A program made the position numbers and the translations under genes. A DNA stretch of 5,784 nucleotides from an uncultured Chthoniobacterales bacterium (GTDB lineage Bacteria > Verrucomicrobiota > Verrucomicrobiae > Chthoniobacterales > UBA10450). A model generated the notes under the pieces. The model had not been told where the DNA came from and searched no databases. It saw only the letters and a list, made by a program, of their open reading frames with translations. Positions 1 to 5,784 of the stretch are shown here, in pieces; positions within the stretch are counted from its first letter, which is position 1, and every line of letters starts with the position of its first letter. The DNA is taken from the NCBI GenBank assembly GCA_955652855.1, contig CATPCN010000171.1:1-5784 (forward strand), written 5' to 3'.

Positions 1-1
1 A

Positions 2-40
2 ATTCCCGGACAGGCTCCTAGTAGCGCAACCGCGAACTTC
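2..40 (+). other. Frame change in the TIGR03437 domain (frameshift or sequencing error)
   Basis: Frame 2 from base 2 reads IPGQAPSSATAN, which fits the mid-domain segment of TIGR03437 (a 'vPgqAP.g.a' pattern before the next strand). Frame 2 then reads FHHGHVYGADQCS and stops at 77-79. The next expected strand, SITVTSMGRISAAETVSV followed by PGIF, is in frame 3 from base 39. Frame 3 before about base 36 (FPDRLLVAQPR) does not look like the family. Skipping one base near 38 joins the two halves as ATAN-SITVTS. The exact shift point is uncertain within roughly 32-40. It could be a genuine disabling frameshift, or an indel error close to the sequence end. Confidence 0.6.
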
Positions 41-3000
41 CATCACGGTCACGTCTATGGGGCGGATCAGTGCAGCTGAGACTGTGAGCGTCACGCCATT
101 CGGGCCGGGAATTTTTGGCACGAACGGAAACGGCAACGGTCAGGGAGCTGTTGTTGATTCTTTATACCAGCTAGTCGATTCTTCTCATCCAGCAATCCCA
201 GGTAGCACGATCTTACAGATTTACTGCACTGGACTTGGTGCTGTAACAAATCAACCTCCCAGCGGTTCCCCTTCGCCTAGTAGCCCTCTTGCCGAAACGA
301 CGACTCCGACGGTGACGATTGGTGGAGCATCGGCGCTTGTTCTTTATTCCGGACTCGCGCCGGGGCTGGTCGGGCTTTACCAGGTCAACGTGCAGGTGCC
401 GGCCAATGCTCCCACCGGCCCTTCGGTTCCTATCGTCCTGACCCAGGGCGGATTCACTTCCAATATTGTCACGGTTGCCGTCGCGGCAACTCCAGTGCTG
501 AGGTTCAACTCCGAACCCTTGTCTGATGGAACGACCACGCCTGTGCGTTTGGAGATCTTGCAACCCAACGGCGGTGCGAGAATTTACGCGAGCGCCAAAA
601 CGTGGATTGTCATTCACGGGCGGATGAACAGTTCAGGGACGCCCGAGATACAGGCGCTAGCCACCGCAATCAAGAGTCAACGGCCCAAGGATCAAGTGCT
701 CTTGCTTGACTGGGAGAGTGCTGTGCACGAGACAGTGGTGGACGGATTATCTACAAGCAATGGAGAGCGGTGGATCAAGCCTGTCGGCATAGCCGCCGCG
801 AAAGCACTGGTAGGCTACGGATTCCATGGGTTGGACCTAAATCTCGTAGGCCATAGCTGGGGAGCGTACGTCGCCGATGAACTTGCCAAAGGAATCAGCT
901 CTGGAGTCGATGTGATCGTCGCGCTAGACCCGGCTGCTGACGCGCCCTGCGTTCTTGGCGTAGCCTTAGACGGTTGCGGTTCCGATTTCAACCCAGACGT
1001 TCCAGGCACGATTAACTTTCACGATCACTCGCAGTTCTCTCTCGCGTTCCATAGCAGCGACCTGTTCGGCAACGCAACAACCCCCGGGACTGCACATGAA
1101 GCGTTCTCCGTCGGTTTTTTTCAGGTATTCGGGGACGTGGATGAATTCGATCGACACGGCTTGATCAGAAACTTGTTCACGTCGATGTTACTCGGTAGCG
1201 GAGGAGTTAGTCGGCTCTTCACGTTGGACCGACTTTCGGCTCATACCCCGGGGCCGTGGCAATCAGACAGGTACCAGTTTGATGACGCCTACTATCCGAG
1301 TCTGCCTTCCCCGAAGAAACTTTACGAGGGTGCCATTACTAGCGCACGGGAAAGTTTCACTCAAACTGACATCCGGTTCTTTGACAAGGCCAATTGCGTC
1401 GAGCAGACCATCCGCGAGCAAGGTGTGGCGACGAGCGGGATCTTGACCGTGCGTACGGTACGCAGCGGGAGCGCATATTCAAATTCGGGGCTCGGCGTAC
1501 AGTTGTTCCAAGGCTCAGAGAATGTCACGGGCTGCTCGGCAACGCTGACGGGGAACGGGCCAGTGTTCGACTTGGGTACGCGTGCCTTTGGTACTTACCG
1601 GGTCGACGTGTATCAGGGCGGGGTGCAACTCGCTGGCCAGACGATCACTTTCCCGAGCGGGACGGGGACGGCGGTACCGATCGACATCACGCTCGATCCT
1701 CCGGCGACCTTGGCAGACTTCAGCATCAGCGTGAGTCCGACGAGCCGGACTGTGACGCAAGGTTCCACGGCGTCATATACGGCGACGATCCAGAGCCTGA
1801 ACGGGTTCGCGGGCACGGTGAGCCTGTTCGGTATCGGGCTTCCGTCCGGCTACAACGTGAGCGCGACCAACTGGTCACCGGCTTCGGCGACATTATCGTC
1901 GGGCGGATCGGCCACGGCGACGTTCAACCTGGGGACGAATATTTCGACGGCGACCGGCGCGTCGTCCTTCACTCTTCGCGGAACGAGCGGGTCGCTAAGC
2001 CACGACGCAGGCGTAAGCATTACGGTAAACCCGGCCGCTGCAGCAGCGCCAACGGTTAGCGTCGTTACGCCGAGTACGCTGACGCTGGGAACGATCTCCC
2101 AGAACGTGACGGTCACGGGGACCAACTTTACTTCGGTGAGCTATCACCAGTTCTCGACTAATGGTGGAAGCATCTGGGAGTGGGCAAGCGTTGCACCGAC
2201 AATCAACAGTTCAACCTCAATGACGATTCTGGTGAATGTTACGGTTGCGCAAACAATCTACGTCCGGGTGTGCGGCTCTAACGGAAGCAGCGTGTGTTCC
2301 GGAAGCGTGACCGTCACGATCGGCATCCCGGCGCTTTCGATTGCGACCACGTCGCTCGTGCCAGCAACAGCAACGGTTGGAATCCCGTACGCGGCGCAGC
2401 AGGCCGTGGTGGCCACCGGCGGCCAGACGCCTTATAGCTGGTCGGTTTCGGGCCAGCCCACTGGCATGGGAATTAATTCCTCCTCGGGTGCCATTTTCGG
2501 CACGCCGACTGCCTCTGGCACGTTCAGCCTAACCGTCAGGGTTCAGGACAGTAGCAGCCCGCAGCAGACGGTCTCGAAGGTGCTGTCGCTTACCGTCACC
2601 GGGCCTCCCAACGCTTCTTTGCAGTCTGTCACGGTGAGTCAGGGTAGCGTGACCGGTGGGAGTTCGGTAACGGGCACGGTGACGCTGTCGACGGCGGCGC
2701 CGAACGGTGGGGCTGTGATTGGATTGCAGAGCAACAACGGCGCGGCGAGTGTGCCGGCTAGTGTGACCGTGCCGGCCGGACAGACGTCCGTGCAGTTCAC
2801 CGTGAGTACGCAGAGCGTGGGGAGCCCGCAAGCGGTGACGATAACGGCCAGCTATTCCGGAGGGATTCAGATGGCCAGATTGACGGTGAATCCTCCCAAC
2901 GCTTCTTTGCAGTCTTTAACGGTGAGTCAGGGAAGCGTGACCGGTGGGAGTTCGGCAACGGGGACTGTGACGCTGTCGTCGGCGGCGCCGAACGGGGGGG

Positions 3001-4712
3001 CTGTGATTGGATTGCAGAGCAACAATGGAGCGGTGAGTGTGCCGGCCAGCGTGACGGTACCGGCAGGACAGACGTCCATACAGTTCACAGTGAGTACGCA
3101 GAGCGTTGGGAGCCCGCAAGCGGTCACGATTACTGCCAGCTATTCCGGGGGAGTCCAGACGGCCAATCTGACTGTGAACGCTTCTTTGGCGATCTCCGAC
3201 ACGTTCGATCCGATTCAACAGGGTGGGCTCAGCCCCAACCCTCCCACCTTAGTCGTGGGAAGTCCGAGCCCAGGATTCGCTGTGCGGGCTTCCGGTGGGA
3301 CTCCTCCCTACAAGTGGTCCGCGACGGGTCTGCCGGCGGGGCTGACACTTACATCGACCGGCCAAGTGACAGGTACGCCAACTCAGCCGGGCACGTTCCA
3401 GACTACGTTCACCGTCACGGATGCCGCGAATCTGACGGCGCAGCGGACATTCGCAATAACAGTGACCGTGACCCCTGTAATCGTTACCGGCAGCAATGGG
3501 CAGCGGAATCCCGTGCTGCCCTCCGGACTAGTCGGAACGGCCTACAGCCAGTATCTTAATGCCGTAGGTGGAAGCCAAGCGGGTTATACCTGGGTGCTGG
3601 TGCTGGGGAGCCTTCCTCCGGGTCTGAATGGGACACCGTCAGCGGCGACTTCTTGCCTGGGCTGCAATTTCGTGGTTGCCGGAACGCCTACCGTTGCCGG
3701 AACCTATCCATTCACCGTGAAAGTTACGGACTCTCTGAACAACACTGTCCAGCAGGCCCTCACGATTATCATCAACTCCGGCACGCCGCCTCAGATCGCC
3801 AGTCCTGTCGGATTGACGCTCGGCGCGATCGGCCAAGCCTACAGCTACACATTCGCGGCAACTGGCGGTAGTGGTGGGTACCAGTGGTCGATCATTGGGA
3901 ACAAGCCAGACCCCAGCCTGAATCTCTCCTCTGCGGGAGTCCTGTCTGGAACCAGCACCGTTCCGAACGATTGCGTTGAGGGTCAGAATCGTTGGGTGGG
4001 TTCCTCCTACCCAAGCATCTACTTTACGGTGCGGGTTACGGACTCAGTCGGCCAGTCCGACTCTAAGAACTTCTGTATCCCGTCGTTTTATCCGACGCCA
4101 CAGATCACAGGGTTCACTCCGGCCTCCGTGACCCTTGATGGCGCGCAACATACGGTGACGGTCAATGGCCAGAACTTCCGCAGCAATGCGGCGCTGCAAA
4201 TGCCAACATTCTCCACCGTGCCCTCGACATATGTGAGCAGTAGCGCCCTGTCGTTTGTTGTCTATCCGAATCAAAGCGGTGGTGCTTGGTCGCCTTTTCC
4301 CCCGACAGGACCGCAAAGTCAGTACCCGGTGGCGAGTCTATCTGTGAGAATCCTACAGCCTTACGCGATACCGAGCAATGTAGACGTACCCTTCACGGTC
4401 TACAATCCGGCACCGGTGGTCACCAGCGTAACTGGAGTGGGACTCAGTGGCTCCGGTCCGTGTAAAGTCAATCAAAGCTGTCAGCTTGTCATAACCGGCA
4501 GTGGTTTCACGTTTGACACGGCCTATCTGATCAAGGAGACGAGCGCGAATCTCGGCTACCAGACACACGCCGCCACGCCGATACCGTGGGGCACTGTGAG
4601 TACGGACTTTTTTTCAGTCTCCTCGGCGGGCCAGTATACCCTCCGGGTCACCAACGTCAACACTTCCGGCGGTACCGTCGCTGTGGAAGCAAAGTTTACA
4701 GTTACGAACTAG
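3..4712 (+). CDS. Large multidomain secreted lipase-like protein: partial TIGR03437 domain, alpha/beta hydrolase, Ig-like module array (5'-partial)
   Basis: Residues are numbered from the ATG at 57. That ATG lies inside a domain and is probably not the true start; the frame is open to base 3. Residues 1-142 match the second half of TIGR03437. Residues ~150-415 resemble the pancreatic-lipase family: strand TWIVIHG (182-188), GHSWG with Ser267, LDP with Asp291, and likely His367 in DRHG, so it probably hydrolyses an ester bond. Residues ~421-548 are beta-rich and unassigned. Then come a DFSISVSP-type Ig-like module (553-658), an IPT/TIG-like module (665-755), a He_PIG-like module (758-848), a tandem pair (852-945, 948-1041), three He_PIG-like modules (~1054-1138, 1145-1240, 1244-1340) and two IPT/TIG-like modules (1347-1449, 1451-1551). 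There is no transmembrane segment, sortase motif or sorting tail. Secretion is inferred from the modules and paired cysteines. The hydrolase call is fairly sure; substrate and exact module borders are not. Confidence 0.85.
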   Translation, partial: FPDRLLVAQPRTSITVTSMGRISAAETVSVTPFGPGIFGTNGNGNGQGAVVDSLYQLVDSSHPAIPGSTILQIYCTGLGAVTNQPPSGSPSPSSPLAETTTPTVTIGGASALVLYSGLAPGLVGLYQVNVQVPANAPTGPSVPIVLTQGGFTSNIVTVAVAATPVLRFNSEPLSDGTTTPVRLEILQPNGGARIYASAKTWIVIHGRMNSSGTPEIQALATAIKSQRPKDQVLLLDWESAVHETVVDGLSTSNGERWIKPVGIAAAKALVGYGFHGLDLNLVGHSWGAYVADELAKGISSGVDVIVALDPAADAPCVLGVALDGCGSDFNPDVPGTINFHDHSQFSLAFHSSDLFGNATTPGTAHEAFSVGFFQVFGDVDEFDRHGLIRNLFTSMLLGSGGVSRLFTLDRLSAHTPGPWQSDRYQFDDAYYPSLPSPKKLYEGAITSARESFTQTDIRFFDKANCVEQTIREQGVATSGILTVRTVRSGSAYSNSGLGVQLFQGSENVTGCSATLTGNGPVFDLGTRAFGTYRVDVYQGGVQLAGQTITFPSGTGTAVPIDITLDPPATLADFSISVSPTSRTVTQGSTASYTATIQSLNGFAGTVSLFGIGLPSGYNVSATNWSPASATLSSGGSATATFNLGTNISTATGASSFTLRGTSGSLSHDAGVSITVNPAAAAAPTVSVVTPSTLTLGTISQNVTVTGTNFTSVSYHQFSTNGGSIWEWASVAPTINSSTSMTILVNVTVAQTIYVRVCGSNGSSVCSGSVTVTIGIPALSIATTSLVPATATVGIPYAAQQAVVATGGQTPYSWSVSGQPTGMGINSSSGAIFGTPTASGTFSLTVRVQDSSSPQQTVSKVLSLTVTGPPNASLQSVTVSQGSVTGGSSVTGTVTLSTAAPNGGAVIGLQSNNGAASVPASVTVPAGQTSVQFTVSTQSVGSPQAVTITASYSGGIQMARLTVNPPNASLQSLTVSQGSVTGGSSATGTVTLSSAAPNGGAVIGLQSNNGAVSVPASVTVPAGQTSIQFTVSTQSVGSPQAVTITASYSGGVQTANLTVNASLAISDTFDPIQQGGLSPNPPTLVVGSPSPGFAVRASGGTPPYKWSATGLPAGLTLTSTGQVTGTPTQPGTFQTTFTVTDAANLTAQRTFAITVTVTPVIVTGSNGQRNPVLPSGLVGTAYSQYLNAVGGSQAGYTWVLVLGSLPPGLNGTPSAATSCLGCNFVVAGTPTVAGTYPFTVKVTDSLNNTVQQALTIIINSGTPPQIASPVGLTLGAIGQAYSYTFAATGGSGGYQWSIIGNKPDPSLNLSSAGVLSGTSTVPNDCVEGQNRWVGSSYPSIYFTVRVTDSVGQSDSKNFCIPSFYPTPQITGFTPASVTLDGAQHTVTVNGQNFRSNAALQMPTFSTVPSTYVSSSALSFVVYPNQSGGAWSPFPPTGPQSQYPVASLSVRILQPYAIPSNVDVPFTVYNPAPVVTSVTGVGLSGSGPCKVNQSCQLVITGSGFTFDTAYLIKETSANLGYQTHAATPIPWGTVSTDFFSVSSAGQYTLRVTNVNTSGGTVAVEAKFTVTN
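504..1301 (+). other. Lipase-like alpha/beta-hydrolase domain inside the large CDS
   Basis: This region encodes residues ~150-415. The order of elements is that of lipases of the pancreatic type: a hydrophobic strand ending in HG (TWIVIHG, 182-188), a LLLDW strand (215-219), a helix with the PVG..AAKAL pattern, the nucleophile elbow LVGHSWGAYVADEL (Ser267, codon at 855-857), then VIVALDPA with Asp291. The gap of 24 residues between Ser267 and Asp291 matches the Ser-Asp spacing I recall for pancreatic lipase. A segment SLAFHSSDLFGN...TAHEAF precedes DRHGLIRNLF, whose His367, 100 residues after the serine, is the best candidate for the catalytic base. His332 and His347 are weaker alternatives. 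The substrate is unknown. No lid or colipase-binding region can be recognised. Confidence 0.75.
2604..3188 (+). repeat. In-frame tandem repeat: two ~288-bp units plus a 12-base third start
   Basis: Two adjacent copies begin with NASLQS at 2610 and 2898, 288 bp (96 codons) apart. Aligned by eye, residues 852-945 and 948-1041 are identical at 86 of 94 positions, with roughly 31 base differences over 282 bp, most of them synonymous. The shared DNA begins at CCTCCC (2604 and 2892). The 12-mer AACGCTTCTTTG occurs a third time at 3177-3188, but without the preceding CCTCCC, and the similarity then stops. The units encode a beta-sandwich-like module (VTLS..APNGGA.IGLQSNNG..SVPASVTVPAGQTS pattern) that appears to be structural. 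The array probably arose by in-frame duplication. Confidence 0.9.
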
Positions 4713-4714
4713 TA

Positions 4715-4747
4715 TTTGGGGAGATTCGATAGGTTGAAGAGCCCAAA
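4715..4747 (+). terminator. Weak possible hairpin after the large gene
   Basis: TTTGGG (4715-4720) and CCCAAA (4742-4747) could pair across a 21-base loop just after the TAG at 4710-4712. There is no following T-run and the loop is long, so this is at best a poor intrinsic terminator. It is listed because nothing better is visible between the two convergent genes. Confidence 0.15.
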
Positions 4748-4848
4748 ACGGAGATTCCGGCGAACGCGAGCGGGTTTCGGAGCGTAGCGACCCTGGCACC
4801 TGTGTACTCCGTTAACAAAGCCTTCTGAGCAAAAGGTGAAAACAGGCC

Positions 4849-4857
4849 TGCTATAAT
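4849..4857 (+). promoter_or_regulatory. Extended -10 promoter element (TGcTATAAT)
   Basis: TGCTATAAT is a perfect consensus -10 hexamer (4852-4857) with the TGn extension. No good -35 is present at the usual 16-18 bp spacing (the bases at 4829-4834 are GCAAAA), but extended -10 promoters can work without one. Transcription would start near 4863-4865 and run rightward, antisense to the 3' end of the integrase gene. An ATG at 4864 coincides with the predicted start point. What it drives is unclear. Confidence 0.35.
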
Positions 4858-4863
4858 CGCTTC

Positions 4864-4986
4864 ATGCTGATCCCAGTGAACGTAATGTTCATTGTTTTCA
4901 ATCAGTGGTCAATTTCCCAAGCTCACATTCACGTGAAACATAGTCTGGCTATTTCGCTTCAGAAAAATGTTCTGAACGCTCCATAA
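4864..4986 (+). CDS. Doubtful 40-codon ORF, possibly leaderless
   Basis: ATG at 4864 opens 40 codons ending in TAA at 4984-4986 (begins MLIPVNVMFIVF, ends NVLNAP). It begins about where the extended -10 at 4849-4857 would start transcription, so any mRNA would be leaderless. No Shine-Dalgarno sequence is present. The last third or so lies antisense over the integrase stop and C-terminal codons. The product starts hydrophobic and resembles no family I know. Chance is a serious alternative. Confidence 0.12.
   Translation: MLIPVNVMFIVFNQWSISQAHIHVKHSLAISLQKNVLNAP
4874..4894. promoter_or_regulatory. Dyad in the intergenic region (possible operator or recombinase site)
   Basis: TGAAC (4877-4881) and GTTCA (4887-4891) form a perfect inverted repeat around GTAAT. 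The symmetry extends outward through CA/TG (4874-4875 and 4893-4894) with one G-T mismatch between. A short second dyad, ATTG-TTTT-CAAT, follows directly at 4891-4902. The site lies just downstream of the extended -10 and within 75 bp of the integrase stop codon, so a regulator site, a recombinase-binding site or a weak hairpin are all possible. Confidence 0.25.
4928..4937. promoter_or_regulatory. Perfect 10-bp palindrome TTCACGTGAA
   Basis: TTCACGTGAA is fully self-complementary and lies 11 bp beyond the integrase stop codon (4949-4951 on the - strand). It shares the GTGAA/TTCA half-site theme with the dyad at 4874-4894. It could be a protein-binding site, but a 10-bp palindrome can occur by chance. 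Confidence 0.2.
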
Positions 4987-5784
4987 GACTTTTTGCCGCC
5001 TTGATGTCGTCCACATCGACGATGTTGTACCGGCGTTCCATCGAATCTGTTCGATGGCCGGTGATGCGCATGCGGACGACTTGAGAAACTCCCGCACGCC
5101 GCATGTTGCGGACGGCGGTGCGACGGAGATCATGGAACTTGAGATCAGGAACCTCAGCCGCTTTGCAGGCGTTCTTCCATGCGCTTCGGAATTCTTTAAT
5201 CGACTCCCCGGTACGGTTGAACACATAGGGACATTGGTTGGACCGTTCCTGGGCCCACGTGAGCCAGTCGCGCATGTCGCCCGCGAGAATCGGTACGACG
5301 CGAGCATGACCGGTCTTGGTTTCCTCCGCGTGAAAGGTCACGAACCCCTGAGCGAAATCGACCTGCTCCCACTGCCACGCAAGAAGTTCGCCGAGGCGGA
5401 CACCGGTGAAGTAGGCGGTCACGAAAAGAGGTTTCAGATAATCGGGTAGCGCATCGCGCAGCTTGGCGTACTGTTCATCGGTCAGGAATCCCTGCCGCGC
5501 GTTTCCCGCTTCGCTGACCAGTGGGAAGTAGGGCAGCCGATCAACCTTCGGCGGCGTGCATTTTCGCCCAAGATTGAACGCCGTGCGCAGAAGGCTCAGT
5601 TCCCGGTTGCACGTCGCCTCGGATCGGCCCTCAGCTTTCCGCTTGTCGCGGTATTCGCGCATCCGGTCGGTCGAGATCGTTGCTGCCTTTAAGTGTCCGA
5701 AGAAGGGACGCAGGTTCGCCTCGACGACCAGCTTCCAGATTTTCGCGGTGGACGCCTTGCCGTTTTCCTGAACATGCCGGAGAA
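4949..5784 (-). CDS. Tyrosine recombinase (phage-type integrase), 5'-partial at the right window edge
   Basis: Site-specific recombinase of the lambda-integrase family, which cuts and rejoins DNA at att sites through a covalent tyrosyl link. Counting from the Met at 5662, Arg89 (TGVRLGEL), Lys116 (EETKTGHARVVPI), His177 and Arg180 (HDLRRTAV), His203 (TGHRTDSMERRY) and Tyr212 are all present, so the catalytic set is complete. That Met is not the start. The frame stays open to the edge, and its upstream residues (LVVEANLRPFFGHLKAATI) continue the SAM-like core-binding domain, with TCNRELSLLRTAFNLG following. Any arm-binding N-terminal domain is outside the window. The gene ends at TAG (4949-4951) and converges on the lipase-like gene 236 bp away. 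It probably belongs to a prophage or genomic island lying to the right. No excisionase is visible. The family call is firm; the element type is inferred. Confidence 0.93.
   Translation of the reverse strand, partial: LRHVQENGKASTAKIWKLVVEANLRPFFGHLKAATISTDRMREYRDKRKAEGRSEATCNRELSLLRTAFNLGRKCTPPKVDRLPYFPLVSEAGNARQGFLTDEQYAKLRDALPDYLKPLFVTAYFTGVRLGELLAWQWEQVDFAQGFVTFHAEETKTGHARVVPILAGDMRDWLTWAQERSNQCPYVFNRTGESIKEFRSAWKNACKAAEVPDLKFHDLRRTAVRNMRRAGVSQVVRMRITGHRTDSMERRYNIVDVDDIKAAKSLMERSEHFSEAK

Noticed and set aside
57..59. ATG at 57 as the real start of the large gene
   Set aside because: It lies inside the TIGR03437 strand (ITVTS-M-GRISAAE), has no Shine-Dalgarno sequence nearby, and no signal peptide follows, so it is an internal Met.
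1394..2059. 221-codon + strand ORF overlapping the large gene
   Set aside because: Its translation is Arg/Asp-rich, resembles no family, and lies in an alternate frame of a region with clear Ig-like module homology in the main frame; a high-GC shadow.
2604..3188. CRISPR or minisatellite interpretation of the repeats
   Set aside because: The units are ~288 bp, contiguous, in frame and encode a protein module; there are no short repeats with spacers.
2529..3218. Two minus-strand 100-codon ORFs (2529-2831 and 2916-3218) that resemble each other
   Set aside because: They resemble each other only because both lie antisense on the two copies of the tandem repeat; composition is Arg/His-rich and typical of shadow frames.
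4760..4795. GC-rich CGAGCGGG...GAGCGTAGCGACCC as a terminator hairpin
   Set aside because: Only a 4-bp GGGT/ACCC stem around a 14-base loop can be formed and there is no T-run after it.
4713..4800. tRNA or tRNA 3' fragment as an integration target (ATTCGAT at 4723-4729 looks like a T-loop)
   Set aside because: The flanking bases GGGGA and AGGTT do not pair as a T-stem, and no acceptor or anticodon arm can be built on either strand.
5054..5449. 131-codon + strand ORF opposite the integrase gene
   Set aside because: It is antisense to the conserved catalytic domain of the recombinase and has no family resemblance.

Overview
The window looks like chromosomal DNA of an Acidobacteriota bacterium, most likely of the Solibacter/Bryobacter lineage. 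The main clue is the start of the large gene. It reads as the C-terminal half of the Solibacter-type domain TIGR03437 (PGIF, TGLG, PSSPLA, LAPG-VGLYQVNVQVP, SN-VTV), a module found mostly in secreted proteins of that group. The long run of Ig-like beta modules and the moderately high GC agree with this. The assignment rests on recalled family patterns, not on a search.

Bases 1-4712 (+ strand) hold one very large gene, cut by the left edge. From N to C terminus the product carries half a TIGR03437 domain, an alpha/beta-hydrolase domain of the pancreatic-lipase type (GHSWG nucleophile elbow, LDP acid, DRHG histidine), an unassigned beta-rich segment, and about nine Ig-like, IPT/TIG-like and He_PIG-like modules. 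Two of these are a near-identical tandem pair. This looks like a secreted or surface multidomain esterase/lipase. Its signal peptide would lie outside the window. Within the first 40 bases the TIGR03437 homology changes from frame 2 to frame 3, so the gene is either frameshifted or carries a sequencing error there.

Bases 4713-4948 are non-coding as far as can be seen. They hold a good extended -10 element (TGcTATAAT), two small dyads, and no convincing terminator or tRNA.

Bases 4949-5784 (- strand) hold the C-terminal part of a tyrosine recombinase (phage-type integrase) with all six expected catalytic residues. Its 5' end runs off the right edge. The two genes converge. The integrase suggests that a prophage or genomic island extends to the right, possibly with one attachment end in the 236-bp gap. 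Nothing in the window links the integrase functionally to the lipase-like gene.
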